Notes under the pieces: model-generated
Told to the model about the DNA's origin: nothing
Seen by the model: only the letters and a program-made list of their open reading frames with translations
Databases searched by the model: none
Position numbers and translations under genes: made by a program
Assembly: GCF_014656215.1 (NCBI RefSeq)
Contig: NZ_BNBZ01000010.1
Location: forward strand, 62,001 to 126,000
Source: Streptomyces zaomyceticus
GTDB lineage: Bacteria; Actinomycetota; Actinomycetes; Streptomycetales; Streptomycetaceae
Direction of reading: 5' to 3'
DNA length: 64,000 bases
In this document: positions 24,025 to 32,992 of the stretch, one piece after another
How the letters are laid out: every line of letters starts with the position of its first letter
Position numbering within the stretch: the first letter of the stretch is position 1

Positions 24025-25167
24025 CTAGAGCCCGGCCGTCGGCGGGCCGAAGAGCGCGTCCTGGGCCGCGTCGCGGGCGAGGAGCAGGGCGCCGCGCAGG
24101 ACGGCCGCGTCACCCAGGGCCGTCGGGCGGATCTCCGTACGGAGCGGGGAGAGGGAGGCCAGTTCCGACTCCACGCGCGCGGCGAGTCCGGCGCCGCCCT
24201 GGTGGCCGGTCTCCCCGGCGAGGACCACGCAGCCGGGGTCCAGGACGGAGACGACCGCGGCCGCTCCGACGGCGAGGCGGCGGGCGAGGGCGTCGAGGAA
24301 CGGGTCGTGGTCCGAGGCGAGCGCCTCCGCCGGGTCCAGGCCGTGGGCGGTGGCGAGGGACCCGACGGCGGCCGCGCAGGCCAGCTCGTGGAAGCCGCCG
24401 TCGCAGCCGGTGGCGGAGGGGAGCCCCGAGGTGCCGGGGACCGGCAGGAAGCCGATCTCGCCCGCGCCGCCCGAGGCCCCGCGGCGCAGCCGGCCGTCGA
24501 GGACGAGGGAGGCGCCGACGCCCTGGCCGAGCCAGAGGAGGACGAAGTCCTCCCGGTCGCGGGCCGCGCCCTCGCGCAGTTCGGCGACGGCGGCGAGGTT
24601 GGTCTCGTTCTCGACCAGGACGTGGGCGGTCAGCCGTTCCTGGAGGACTCCGACGAGCCGCCGGTGCCAGGCGGGCAGTCCCGAGGAGTCGCGGAGGTCG
24701 CCGGTGGCCGGGTCGATGAGGCCGGGGGCTCCGACGGCCACGCTGTGCAGCCGGTCGGCGCCCGCCTCCTTCACGGTGCGTTCCAGGAGAGTGACCGCCT
24801 TCTCGACGGCCGGCCCGGTGCCGCTGTCGTCGCCGACCGGGACGGAGGCCTCGGCGAGGGTGGTGCCGAGCAGGTCCGCGACGGTGACGGAGACGGAGCT
24901 GGTGCGCACGTCGAGGGCGGCGAGGTGCGCGCGGTCGGCGACGAGCCCGTACAGCTTGGCGTTGGGGCCCCTTCGCTCGGCGCCGGACTCCCCCACGACA
25001 TGGACGAGCCCGGAGTCCTGGAGGCGCTCGACGAGATCGGCGACGGTGGGCCGGGAGAGTCCGGTGAGGGTCTTGAGCTGAGTGGCCGTCAACGGGCCTT
25101 CGTCCTGGAGCAGTCGCAGGGCGAACCGGTCGTTGATGGCTCGTGCCGTGCTCGGGGATGCGGCCAT
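24025..25167 (-). CDS. ROK-family transcriptional regulator
   Basis: A 380-residue repressor of the ROK family. A winged helix-turn-helix occupies residues ~12-70 (LTATQLKTLTGLSRPTVADLVERLQDSGLV). It is followed by the sugar-kinase-like fold with GAPGLIDPATGDL, VENETNLAAVAELREG and LVLDGRLRRGASGGAGEIGFL. The usual zinc motif (CxCGxxGC) is reduced to SATGCDGGFHEL, so metal binding and true kinase activity are doubtful. It faces an MFS gene across 108 bp that hold a TATCAGG/CCTGATA palindrome, and it probably represses both genes until a sugar-like ligand binds. Confidence 0.88.
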   Translation of the reverse strand: MAASPSTARAINDRFALRLLQDEGPLTATQLKTLTGLSRPTVADLVERLQDSGLVHVVGESGAERRGPNAKLYGLVADRAHLAALDVRTSSVSVTVADLLGTTLAEASVPVGDDSGTGPAVEKAVTLLERTVKEAGADRLHSVAVGAPGLIDPATGDLRDSSGLPAWHRRLVGVLQERLTAHVLVENETNLAAVAELREGAARDREDFVLLWLGQGVGASLVLDGRLRRGASGGAGEIGFLPVPGTSGLPSATGCDGGFHELACAAAVGSLATAHGLDPAEALASDHDPFLDALARRLAVGAAAVVSVLDPGCVVLAGETGHQGGAGLAARVESELASLSPLRTEIRPTALGDAAVLRGALLLARDAAQDALFGPPTAGL

Positions 25168-25220
25168 GCGGCGATCCTCTCAGACGCGGGCCCGGCAAGG
25201 ACGCCATCCCGGCGTCTATT

Positions 25221-25241
25221 TATCAGGCAGGGTTCCTGATA
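25221..25241. promoter_or_regulatory. operator between ROK regulator and MFS genes
   Basis: TATCAGG-N7-CCTGATA is a perfect inverted repeat in an AT-rich island within very GC-rich surroundings. It is immediately followed by TAGTTT (25240-25245), a possible -10 box for the MFS gene, so a bound regulator would block transcription. The ROK protein encoded next door is the obvious candidate. Confidence 0.65.
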
Positions 25242-25275
25242 GTTTACCGGCCACACCACGAACCAGGGAGGGCCC

Positions 25276-26520
25276 ATGGCGGCGGAGACCGTCACCAGCA
25301 CCCAACGACTGCGGCGGGCGCGCTTCGCCATCGCCGCCGTCTTCTGCGTCCACGGCGCCGTGACCGGCAGTTTCGCCACCCGTATCCCCTGGATCCAGGA
25401 GCACGCGGGCGTCAGCGCGGGACAACTCGGACTCGCCCTCGCCTTCCCCGCACTCGGCGCCTCCGTCGCGATGCCGCTCGCCGGGGCGATCTCCCACCGC
25501 TTCGGCGCCCGGACGGCGCTCCGCGGGCTGCTCACCCTGTGGACTCTCGCCCTGACGCTGCCCGCGCTCGCCCCGAACATCTGGGGCCTGTGCGGGGCGC
25601 TCTTCGTGTACGGCGCCACCGCCGGCATGTCCGACGTGGCGATGAACGCGCTGGGCGTCGAGACCGAGAACCGGCTCGGCAAGTCCATCATGTCGAGCCT
25701 GCACGGCATGTGGAGCGCGGGCGCCCTCATCGGCTCCGCCGCCGGCACGGTCGCCGCGCACCTCGGCGGCGACGCCCGGCTCCACCATCTGATCGCGGCC
25801 CTGGTCCTGACCGCCCTCGGTCTGTTCTTCTGCCAGGGCGTGCTCGACCTCCGCAGCACTCCCGAGGAGGACCCGCCGCCGCGCTTCTCGCTGCCGCCGA
25901 AGTCCGCGCTGATCATCGGCGCGATCGGCTTCTGCGCGGTCTTCGCGGAGGGTGCCAGCCTCGACTGGTCGGCCGTCTACCTCCGGGACGAACTGGGCAG
26001 CTCCGCCGGTCTGGCGGCCGCCTCGACGACCGCCTTCGCACTGACGATGACCGTGGCGCGCCTCGTCGGCGACCGGGTCGTGGACCGCTTCGGCGCGGTG
26101 CGCACGGTACGGGTCGGGGGCGCCGTCGCCACCCTCGGCGGGGCGATGGTCGTCCTGGCCCCGCACGCCGCCGTCGCCATGGCCGGTTTCGGTCTCATCG
26201 GACTCGGAGTCGCCGTCGTCGTCCCGCTCGCCTTCGCCGCGGCCGGACGCAGCGGCCCGAACCCCAGCCAGGCCATCGCGGGCGTCGCCACCATCACGTA
26301 CACGTCGGGGCTCATCGCCCCTTCCGCGATCGGTGGCATCGCGGACGCCACCTCGCTGGTCTTCTCGTTCGGTCTGGTCACCCTGCTCGCGCTGGGGCTG
26401 GTCGTCGGCGCGGGGGTCCTCAGGACCGGTGGGACCGGTGGGACCGACGGGCACGAGCCGACGCCCGAGGCGGGCACGAAGGGCGGAGCCCCGGCCAAGA
26501 GCTCCGGCCCGGTCGCCTAG
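25276..26520 (+). CDS. MFS transporter
   Basis: A 414-residue polytopic protein with twelve predicted hydrophobic segments and MFS-type loops (GAISHRFGARTALRG after helix 2, GDRVVDRFGAVRTVRVGG after helix 8). It resembles the FucP/YbjJ-like group of sugar or drug transporters. The C-terminal ~35 residues are hydrophilic. It is transcribed away from the ROK regulator and is probably induced by that regulator's ligand; the substrate could be a sugar. Start ATG 25276 follows GGGAGGG. Confidence 0.88.
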   Translation: MAAETVTSTQRLRRARFAIAAVFCVHGAVTGSFATRIPWIQEHAGVSAGQLGLALAFPALGASVAMPLAGAISHRFGARTALRGLLTLWTLALTLPALAPNIWGLCGALFVYGATAGMSDVAMNALGVETENRLGKSIMSSLHGMWSAGALIGSAAGTVAAHLGGDARLHHLIAALVLTALGLFFCQGVLDLRSTPEEDPPPRFSLPPKSALIIGAIGFCAVFAEGASLDWSAVYLRDELGSSAGLAAASTTAFALTMTVARLVGDRVVDRFGAVRTVRVGGAVATLGGAMVVLAPHAAVAMAGFGLIGLGVAVVVPLAFAAAGRSGPNPSQAIAGVATITYTSGLIAPSAIGGIADATSLVFSFGLVTLLALGLVVGAGVLRTGGTGGTDGHEPTPEAGTKGGAPAKSSGPVA

Positions 26521-26538
26521 GGGGTGGCGCGGCAGGTG

Positions 26539-26581
26539 TCGCGGCGGGCGGCCCCCAGGAGCGGCCCGCCACCCGCCGCGA
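26539..26581 (+). terminator. terminator of the MFS gene
   Basis: TCGCGGCGGG pairs with CCCGCCGCGA (10 bp), with further GC pairing inside the loop, starting 18 bases after the MFS stop codon. Confidence 0.6.
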
Positions 26582-26669
26582 CCGCTCCGACCTGCGGTGA
26601 CGCATACCATGTGGCTGATCTTTTGCGGTCACGACGCGGCCGCCGACACCGAAGAACGGGAGCTGCCTC

Positions 26670-28130
26670 ATGAACCTCGGCGTGCGCTGGACCCTGCACG
26701 GCGACGGGAAGACACCCGCTCCCGGAGCCGTCGTCCGTCCGGACGAACGGCTCTCCTGGCCCCGTACGGTCGGCCTCGGCGCCCAGCACGTCGTCGCCAT
26801 GTTCGGCGCCTCCTTCGTCGCCCCGGTCCTCATGGGTCTCGACCCGAACCTCGCGATCATGATGTCCGGTGTCGCGACCGTGATCTTCCTCCTCGCGACC
26901 CGCGGCACCGTCCCCTCGTACCTGGGCTGCTCGCTCTCGTTCGTCGGTGTCGCCGCCGCCATCCGGGCCTCCGGCGGCAGCAGCGCCACCGTGACCGGCG
27001 CGGTCCTCGTCGTCGGCGCGGTCCTCTTCCTCGCCGGTCTCGCGGTCCGCAGGTTCGGCGCGCGGATCATCCACGCGGCGATGCCCCCGATCGTCACCGG
27101 CGCCGTCGTCATGCTGATCGGCTTCAACCTGGCCCCGGTCACCGCGTCGACGTACTGGCCGCAGGACCAGTGGACGGCCCTCCTCGTGATGCTGTTCACC
27201 GGCCTCGCCGTCGTCTGTCTGCGCGGCTTCTGGTCGCGGATCGCGATCTTCCTCGGCCTGATCTTCGGCTACGCCGTCTCCTGGGTCTTCGACCTGGTCT
27301 TCGGCAAGATCGACTCGATGTCCCCGAGCGGCCAGGTCACCGAGCACTGGAGGCTCGACCTCTCCGGCGTCTCGAAGGCCGACTGGATCGGTCTGCCCTC
27401 GTTCCACGGGCCGAGCTTCGAGTGGTCCGCGATCCTGGTCGCGCTGCCCGTCGTCATCGCCCTGATCGCGGAGAACGCCGGACACGTCAAGGCCGTCGGC
27501 GAGATGACCGGGGACAACCTGGACGACAAGCTCGGCACCGCGATCGCCGCCGACGGCGCCGCCTCGATGCTGTCGACGGCCGTGGGCGGCCCGCCGAACA
27601 CCACGTACTCGGAGAACATCGGCGTCATGGCCGCCACCCGGGTCTACTCGACGGCCGCCTACTGGGCCGCGGCCGGCTTCGCCCTGCTCTTCGGCCTCTG
27701 CCCGAAGTTCGGCGCGATCGTCGCCGCGATCCCCGGCGGAGTCCTCGGCGGCATCACCGTCATCCTGTACGGCATGATCGGCCTGCTCGGCGCCCAGATC
27801 TGGATCAACGCCAAGGTGGACCTGCGCAACCCGCTGAACCTGGTCCCGGCCGCCGCCGGCATCATCATCGGCGTCGGCGGGGTGAAGCTGACCTTCACGG
27901 ACACCTTCGAACTGGGCGGCATCGCGCTCGGCACGATCGTCGTCATCACCGGCTACCACGTGCTGCGGGCCTTCGCCCCGGCCCACCTCAAGGAACAGGA
28001 GCCGCTGCTCGACTCCGGCACCAGCTCGTACGAGGGCACGGCGGGCGAGGGCGCGGCGGGCCGGAGCGCGGCGGGCCGGAGCGCGTCCGGTGAGAGCACG
28101 TCGGGCCAGGACCCGCTGTCGAAGAACTGA
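26670..28130 (+). CDS. uracil-xanthine permease (NCS2 family)
   Basis: A 486-residue nucleobase/proton symporter of the NCS2 (UraA-type) family with about fourteen hydrophobic segments. The N-terminal GLGAQHVVAMFGASFVAPVL contains the QH motif, and AENAGHVKAVGEMTG with GGPPNTTYSENIGVMA forms the substrate-binding helices. The spacing and sequence favour uracil. The C-terminal ~40 residues are a Gly/Ser/Glu-rich tail with a duplicated GRSAAGRSA. It is some 20 kb from the pyr operon and has its own terminator. Start ATG 26670 follows GGGAGC. Confidence 0.9.
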   Translation: MNLGVRWTLHGDGKTPAPGAVVRPDERLSWPRTVGLGAQHVVAMFGASFVAPVLMGLDPNLAIMMSGVATVIFLLATRGTVPSYLGCSLSFVGVAAAIRASGGSSATVTGAVLVVGAVLFLAGLAVRRFGARIIHAAMPPIVTGAVVMLIGFNLAPVTASTYWPQDQWTALLVMLFTGLAVVCLRGFWSRIAIFLGLIFGYAVSWVFDLVFGKIDSMSPSGQVTEHWRLDLSGVSKADWIGLPSFHGPSFEWSAILVALPVVIALIAENAGHVKAVGEMTGDNLDDKLGTAIAADGAASMLSTAVGGPPNTTYSENIGVMAATRVYSTAAYWAAAGFALLFGLCPKFGAIVAAIPGGVLGGITVILYGMIGLLGAQIWINAKVDLRNPLNLVPAAAGIIIGVGGVKLTFTDTFELGGIALGTIVVITGYHVLRAFAPAHLKEQEPLLDSGTSSYEGTAGEGAAGRSAAGRSASGESTSGQDPLSKN

Positions 28131-28154
28131 GTGATTCGCCCGTTCTGGGTAAGC

Positions 28155-28183
28155 CGGGCCCGGGGAGTTCCCTCCCGGGCCCG
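28155..28183 (+). terminator. terminator of the uracil permease gene
   Basis: CGGGCCCGGG / CCCGGGCCCG is a 10-bp perfect stem with a 9-nt loop. It lies between the permease stop and the start of the DUF5995 gene, only 20 bases before the latter. Confidence 0.65.
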
Positions 28184-28203
28184 ACGGCTGGGAGCCTGCC
28201 CTC

Positions 28204-29010
28204 ATGGCGCAGACCCAGCAGATCGGGCAGAACCGGCGGATCGGGCAGAGCGATCGGGCCGAACGGATCGACCGGATCGACCGGATCGACCGGATCGACC
28301 GGATCGACCGGATCGACCGGATCGGCCTGGAACTCGGGGAGTTCCAGGCCGTCGATCCCGTGGTGGACCGCATGCGGGCGCTCCGTTCGGCCTGGCATCC
28401 GACCGACGGGGTCGCCGTCTTCAACCGGGTCTATCTGACCGTCACCGAGGAGATCGGCCACGCGATCGAGGCGGGCGGCTTCGCCGACAGGCGGGCCGCC
28501 GCCACCCTCGACGTGCGGTTCGCCGAGCGGTACCTCGCGGCGGTCGACTCCCTCGCCACCGGCCGCCCCGCCCCCGCCTGCTGGCGGCCCCTCTTCCACT
28601 CCCGGCGGCATCCCGGCGTACGGCCGCTGCAGTTCGCGCTGGCCGGGATCAACGCCCACATCGGCCACGACCTGGCTCTCGCGGTGGTCGACGCCAGCCG
28701 GATCCTGGAGTGCGCGCCGGCCGACCTGGAGGACGAGTTCGACCGGGTCGGCGACATCCTGGTCCTGCTCGAGGAGCGCATCCGGGAGGAACTGATGCCG
28801 GGCCCGGATCTCCTGGAGATCGCGGACCCGCTGACGCATCTGCTCGGCTGCTGGAGCCTGGACCGGGCCCGCGACGGGGCCTGGCTGGCGGCGCGCTCGC
28901 TCTGGCAGCTGCGCGGCCTTCCCGAGCTGGCCGAGGAGTTCACGGAACGCCTCGACCGCTCGGTGGGCCTGGTGGGGCGGATGCTGCTCACCCCCCTGAC
29001 CAGGCCCTGA
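28204..29010 (+). CDS. DUF5995-type protein with an Arg-Ile-Asp repeat at its N-terminus
   Basis: A 268-residue soluble protein whose core (about residues 45-265) matches my memory of the DUF5995 family, helical and of unknown function (VAVFNRVYLTVTEEIGHAIE, ALAGINAHIGHDLALAV). The His and Asp of NAHIGHDL could bind metal. Residues ~21-41 are six perfect Arg-Ile-Asp triplets plus one RIG, produced by a 9-bp DNA repeat. Homologues as I recall start near VDPVVDRMRALRSAW, so a start after the repeat cannot be excluded, but ATG 28204 opens the whole frame. No functional link to neighbours is evident. Confidence 0.7.
   Translation: MAQTQQIGQNRRIGQSDRAERIDRIDRIDRIDRIDRIDRIGLELGEFQAVDPVVDRMRALRSAWHPTDGVAVFNRVYLTVTEEIGHAIEAGGFADRRAAATLDVRFAERYLAAVDSLATGRPAPACWRPLFHSRRHPGVRPLQFALAGINAHIGHDLALAVVDASRILECAPADLEDEFDRVGDILVLLEERIREELMPGPDLLEIADPLTHLLGCWSLDRARDGAWLAARSLWQLRGLPELAEEFTERLDRSVGLVGRMLLTPLTRP
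28264..28326 (+). repeat. 9-bp coding tandem repeat
   Basis: Six perfect copies of CGGATCGAC (28264-28317) are followed by one variant, CGGATCGGC. The unit is a multiple of three, so copy-number change would lengthen or shorten the protein by Arg-Ile-Asp without a frameshift. Confidence 0.9.
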
Positions 29011-29020
29011 ACCGGGTGCC

Positions 29021-30718
29021 TCAGTCCTCCGGCAGCTCGACCGGGGCGATCTCGTCGTACACGTCGCCCGGACCGGGGTTGGTACCGTCGGTGGAGCCGC
29101 CGAAGTGGTGCATCACGCCCCAGACCGCGTTGAGCGCCGTCTGCACCGCGCCCTCGGCCCAGCCGGCCGTCCAGGAGATGTCGTCGCCCGCGAGGAAGAT
29201 GCCCCGCTTGTCCTCGGGGAGGCGGTCCTGCATGAAGTGGGTGAAGAGGCGCCGCTGGTAGCGGTAGTGGCCCGGCAGGTTGGCCTTGAAGGCGCCCATG
29301 AAGTAGGGCTCGTTCTCCCAGGAGACCGTCACCGGGTTGCCGATGATGTGCTTCCGGATGTCGACCTTCGGGTAGATCTCGCCGAGCGACTTCAGCATGA
29401 CCTCCATCCGCTCGTTCGCGGACAGCGGGAGCCACTTCAGGCTGTCGTCGCACCAGGTGTACGACAGGCAGATGGTGGCCGGCTTGTCCGGACCGTCGTC
29501 CAAGAGGTACGTGCCGCGGGTCATGCGGTCGGTGAGCGTCATCGACATGACGTCCCGGCCGGTCTCCTCGTCCTTGTCCAGCCAGAACGGCCGGTCCACC
29601 GGCACGAAGAGCTTCGAGGACTCCATGTAGTGGGTGCGCTCGATCGCCGTCCAGTGGTCGATCGGGAAGAGCGAGTCGTCGCAGGCGATCTTGGAGAGCA
29701 GCATCCAGGACTGGGCGGTGAAGATCGCCGCGGGGAAGGTGCGGATGTCGCCGGAGGCGTCGGTGACGGTGATCCGGTTGCCGGCGGTCCGGTTCAGCCG
29801 GGTCACGGCCGGCTTCGGGGTGCCCTCGTGCAGGGAGCTGAGCGAGGTGCCCTGCGCCCAGTGGACGATCTTCTCCGGCTCGCGCTCCCACAGGCGCAGC
29901 GGCAGCTGCTGCGAGCCGCCGACGATGCCGCGGTGGTGGTCGTCCGCCTCGGTGTAGACGACGCGGAGGATCTCCAGGATGGAGTTCGGGAAGTCGGTGT
30001 CCCAGCCGCCGGTGCCGAAGCCGACCTGGCCGAAGATCTCGCGGTGCCGGAAGGACTTGAAGGACTCCGACTCGCAGAGGAAGCCGTAGAAGGTCTGGTT
30101 GTCGAGCTTCTCGACCAGCTTGGACCAGATCTCGCGGATGCGCGGGACGTCGCGCTCGCGCATGGCCTGGTTCATGTCGGAGAAGTCGGCGCCCTCGTCC
30201 AGACAGGCGTTCCACGCGTTCATCACGTCGCGGTAGACCTGCGGAAGGTCGTCGACGGTGGTGGCGTAGTGCGACTCGCCCTTGAGGTCGACGACGGTCG
30301 ACGGGGTCGACTCGGCCAGCGGGTTGGGGAAGGGCGTGGTCTCCAGGTCGACCAGGTCGATGTAGTGCTGGAGCGCGGTCGAGGAGGGCGGGAAGCGCAT
30401 GGCGCCCATCTCCGCGGTGAGACCCTCGGTGGCGGTGCCCTCGAAGCCGACGGTGCGCAGTCGGCCGCCGATCTGGTCGGCCTCGTAGACGACGGGCTTG
30501 AGGCCCATCTTCATCAGCTCGTACGCGGCGATGATGCCGGAGAGCCCGCCGCCGATGACGGCGACCTCGGTGCCGTGCTCGGTCGCGGGTATCTGGCCGA
30601 GCCCGGCCGGGTGGGCCAGGAAGTCGTCGTAGGCGTACGGGAAGTCCGGACCGAACATGGTGATCGGCGGCTGGCCGTCGCTGTGGGGGACGGCGGTCGT
30701 GGGCACCGTGGACGTCAT
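29021..30718 (-). CDS. flavin-dependent L-lysine (or L-arginine) 2-monooxygenase, DavB-like
   Basis: A 565-residue FAD amine oxidase expected to decarboxylate and oxygenate a basic amino acid to its amide. The N-terminal PITMFGPDFPYAYDDFLAHP and the FAD loop VIGGGLSGIIAAYELM closely follow my recollection of Pseudomonas DavB, and the similarity appears to run full length (FGQVGFGTGGWDTDFPNS, GDDISWTAGWAEGAVQTALN). The next gene upstream is a nitrilase-family amidase like DavA, the partner that hydrolyses the amide. Lysine to 5-aminovalerate or arginine to 4-guanidinobutyrate are both possible. ATG 30718 is chosen as the family N-terminus; the frame to 30868 is noise. Confidence 0.88.
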   Translation of the reverse strand: MTSTVPTTAVPHSDGQPPITMFGPDFPYAYDDFLAHPAGLGQIPATEHGTEVAVIGGGLSGIIAAYELMKMGLKPVVYEADQIGGRLRTVGFEGTATEGLTAEMGAMRFPPSSTALQHYIDLVDLETTPFPNPLAESTPSTVVDLKGESHYATTVDDLPQVYRDVMNAWNACLDEGADFSDMNQAMRERDVPRIREIWSKLVEKLDNQTFYGFLCESESFKSFRHREIFGQVGFGTGGWDTDFPNSILEILRVVYTEADDHHRGIVGGSQQLPLRLWEREPEKIVHWAQGTSLSSLHEGTPKPAVTRLNRTAGNRITVTDASGDIRTFPAAIFTAQSWMLLSKIACDDSLFPIDHWTAIERTHYMESSKLFVPVDRPFWLDKDEETGRDVMSMTLTDRMTRGTYLLDDGPDKPATICLSYTWCDDSLKWLPLSANERMEVMLKSLGEIYPKVDIRKHIIGNPVTVSWENEPYFMGAFKANLPGHYRYQRRLFTHFMQDRLPEDKRGIFLAGDDISWTAGWAEGAVQTALNAVWGVMHHFGGSTDGTNPGPGDVYDEIAPVELPED

Positions 30719-30779
30719 GGGGTACGGACTCCTTGCACGGAAAAGATGAGGCAGGTCGGGAAGGCGGGGAGCGGGCTGC

Positions 30780-31586
30780 TCAGACGAGGGGGCCGTAGAG
30801 ACCCGGGCGCCGGTCGCGGAGGTAGGGGTTCTCCGCGCGGGAGGCCGCCAGGAAGTCGGGGTCGACATCGCCGACGACGAGATCCTCGCCCCGCCCGGCC
30901 CGGGCGCGGGCGGTGCCGTCGGGGCCGGCCAGCGTGGAGAGGCCGACGAACTCGAAGTCGCCCTCGGGGCCGGTCCGGTTGGCGTACGCGATGTAGAGCT
31001 GGTTCTCGAAGGCGCGGACCGGCACCACGGACAGGGGCACGATCTCGGCGGGGTGCATGAGCGCGGTCGGTACGAGGAGGAGGTCCGTACCGGCCAGCGC
31101 GTGCGCCCGCACGTTCTCCGGGAACTCGACGTCGTAGCAGATCATCATGCCGACGGTGAGGCCGTCGAGCTCCGCCTGGACGACGGCCCGCTCCCCGGGG
31201 GTGAACCACTTCAGCTCGAAGTCACCGAAGAGATGGGTCTTGCGGTACCGCGCGAGCGGGACGCCGTCGGCGCCGATGAGCTGCGCGGAGTTGTACAGGA
31301 CCCCGTGTCGCCCGGTGTCGCGCTCCGGGTAGCCGTAGCCGACGGCCAGGCCGTGGCGCACGGCGATCGCCGCGACGGCGCGGGCGGAGGGGCCGTCGGC
31401 CGGCTCGGCCAGGCGCGCCATGTCGGCGCCGATGGCGTAGCCGGTGAGGAACAGCTCGGGAGCGAGCAGCACACCCGCTCCGGCGGCCGCGGCGCGGGCG
31501 GCGGCCTCGTCGAGGATCTTGAGGTTGCCGGCCACGTCACCGAGTTCTCCGGAGCTCTGGAGCAGGGCGGTGCGCAGCGCGGGCAT
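30780..31586 (-). CDS. nitrilase-family amidase, DavA-like
   Basis: A 268-residue carbon-nitrogen hydrolase. The catalytic triad is readable: Glu in LLAPELFLTGY, Lys in RYRKTHLFGD, Cys in MMICYDVEFPE. Paired with the DavB-like flavoenzyme 61 bases downstream on the same strand, it should release ammonia from 5-aminopentanamide or 4-guanidinobutanamide. Start ATG 31586, typical length for DavA. The 291 bases upstream, shared with a divergent secreted-protein gene, hold a GGTACG-rich stretch but no operator I can name. Confidence 0.87.
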   Translation of the reverse strand: MPALRTALLQSSGELGDVAGNLKILDEAAARAAAAGAGVLLAPELFLTGYAIGADMARLAEPADGPSARAVAAIAVRHGLAVGYGYPERDTGRHGVLYNSAQLIGADGVPLARYRKTHLFGDFELKWFTPGERAVVQAELDGLTVGMMICYDVEFPENVRAHALAGTDLLLVPTALMHPAEIVPLSVVPVRAFENQLYIAYANRTGPEGDFEFVGLSTLAGPDGTARARAGRGEDLVVGDVDPDFLAASRAENPYLRDRRPGLYGPLV

Positions 31587-31877
31587 GCGTGATCCTCGGG
31601 GGGTCGGAGTACAAGGGGAAGACGTCAAAAACGGTACGGTTTCGCGCCGCGTCGGGACAAGACGGCAGCGTTGCGGACCGACCGTCGAACCGTTGCGCGA
31701 TCCCCGGCCACCACGGCGATTCGTTGCGTACGGCTCCGCCCGGCGGCGTAGACCTCCCCCGCCGCGCGGCGGAGGCGAGGACCGTTCTCCGGCGCGACGT
31801 CCCGGCGCGGCCCGCGCGGAAGAGTGGTCCTCGTCCGGACGACCTGCCGGACGACCTGCCGAAGGGACCGGAACACC

Positions 31878-32444
31878 ATGAACCGTCGTACGAAGACCGT
31901 CGCCGTCGCCGCCGCCATTCTGCTCACGCTGGGGGCCGGGGGCATCGCCGCCGCGTCGGCGGACGGCGCTCCCGCTCCTGCCGCCGCCCCCGCCGCCGTC
32001 TCGGAGGCCGCCGCGCTGACCGGCACGGCCAAGCTCCACCGGCCGGCCGGTGACGACATCACGTTCACCTTCGACGCGCACCTGGCGGAGAAGAACCGGC
32101 AGGATCCGATGAAGGCCACCGGTACGTTCCGCTTCAGCCACTACAAGGGGGACTGGGGCGGATACGCGAAGGTGAAGGTCGACTGCCTCACCACGGGCGG
32201 CAAGGTGGCCGTCGTGTCGGGTGTGGTCGTGGAGACCGACGTGAAGGAGTTCCGGAAGGCGCGCGTCGGCGTCACGGTGCACGACGACCCCGCGGGCGAC
32301 CGGCTCGGCTACACGTGGATGACCGCCGACCCGCAGAAGGACAAGGTGCCGCCGTGCATCAGCGGCGCGCCGTTCGAGAAGGTCGAGAAGGGTACGGGCG
32401 ACTTCGAGGTCGTGCCCTGGGAGTTCGTCTACCCGACCGAATAG
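31878..32444 (+). CDS. small secreted protein of unknown function
   Basis: 188 residues with a clear Sec-type signal (MNRRTKTVAVAAAILLTLGA, cleavage around ASA-DG, residue ~29). An Ala/Pro-rich stretch and a compact domain with two cysteines (VDCLTT and PPCISG, possibly a disulphide) follow. I do not recognise the family. It lies on the opposite strand, between the amidase/monooxygenase genes and the Lrp/permease genes, and may be unrelated to them. ATG 31878 is preferred to the frame from 31824 because it opens the signal peptide. Confidence 0.75.
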   Translation: MNRRTKTVAVAAAILLTLGAGGIAAASADGAPAPAAAPAAVSEAAALTGTAKLHRPAGDDITFTFDAHLAEKNRQDPMKATGTFRFSHYKGDWGGYAKVKVDCLTTGGKVAVVSGVVVETDVKEFRKARVGVTVHDDPAGDRLGYTWMTADPQKDKVPPCISGAPFEKVEKGTGDFEVVPWEFVYPTE

Positions 32445-32471
32445 ACCGCCCCACGGGGGTGGGCGGGCGAA

Positions 32472-32503
32472 GGGCGGTGCGGGAACCACGGCCCGCACCG
32501 CCC
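32472..32503. terminator. bidirectional terminator
   Basis: A 12-bp perfect stem (GGGCGGTGCGGG / CCCGCACCGCCC) with an 8-nt loop lies between the convergent secreted-protein and Lrp-type genes. Confidence 0.72.
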
Positions 32504-32526
32504 CGACGGCCGGTGTCCCCGCCGGG

Positions 32527-32982
32527 TTACGCGGGCGAGCCCGAGGAGAAGCGCCGCAGCAGCGGCGAGAGCACCAGGACGGACTTGGTCCGCTCCACGA
32601 AGGGTTCGCCCGCGATCCGCTCCAGGACCCGCTCGAAGTGGCGCATGTCCGAGGCGAAGACCTGGACGACGGCGTCCGCGTCACCGGTGACGGTCGACGC
32701 GGACACCACCTCGGGATACCGCTCCAGACCTCGCCGGATGTCGTCCGGCGAGGTGTTGTGGCGGCAGTAGATCTCGACGAAGCCCTCGGTCTCCCAGCCG
32801 AGCGCCGCCGGGTCCACCCGTACGGTGAAGCCGGTGATGGCGCCTTCGGCCCGCAGCCGGTCCACCCGCCGCTTGACGGCGGGGGCGGAGAGTCCGACGA
32901 GGGAACCGATGTCGGCGTAGGAGCGACGGGCGTCCTCCGCGAGGGCGTGGACGATGCGTTCGTCGAGGTCGTTGAGTCGCAC
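32527..32982 (-). CDS. Lrp/AsnC-family transcriptional regulator
   Basis: A 151-residue amino-acid-responsive regulator. The helix-turn-helix is DARRSYADIGSLVGLSAPAVKRRVDRL (about residues 17-43); the C-terminal RAM/ACT-like domain carries EIYCRHNTSP and TVTGDADAVVQVFA. It follows the APC permease by 10 bases, so both are probably one transcript, and phased TTGCGC boxes upstream of the permease are likely targets. It is a good candidate to control the neighbouring DavBA-like genes in response to lysine or arginine. Confidence 0.9.
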   Translation of the reverse strand: MRLNDLDERIVHALAEDARRSYADIGSLVGLSAPAVKRRVDRLRAEGAITGFTVRVDPAALGWETEGFVEIYCRHNTSPDDIRRGLERYPEVVSASTVTGDADAVVQVFASDMRHFERVLERIAGEPFVERTKSVLVLSPLLRRFSSGSPA

Positions 32983-32992
32983 TACGGGTGGA

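Noticed and set aside
28230..28424. Asp-Pro-Val repeat ORFs opposite the 9-bp repeat
   Set aside because: These are only the antisense reading of the Arg-Ile-Asp repeat in the DUF5995 gene.
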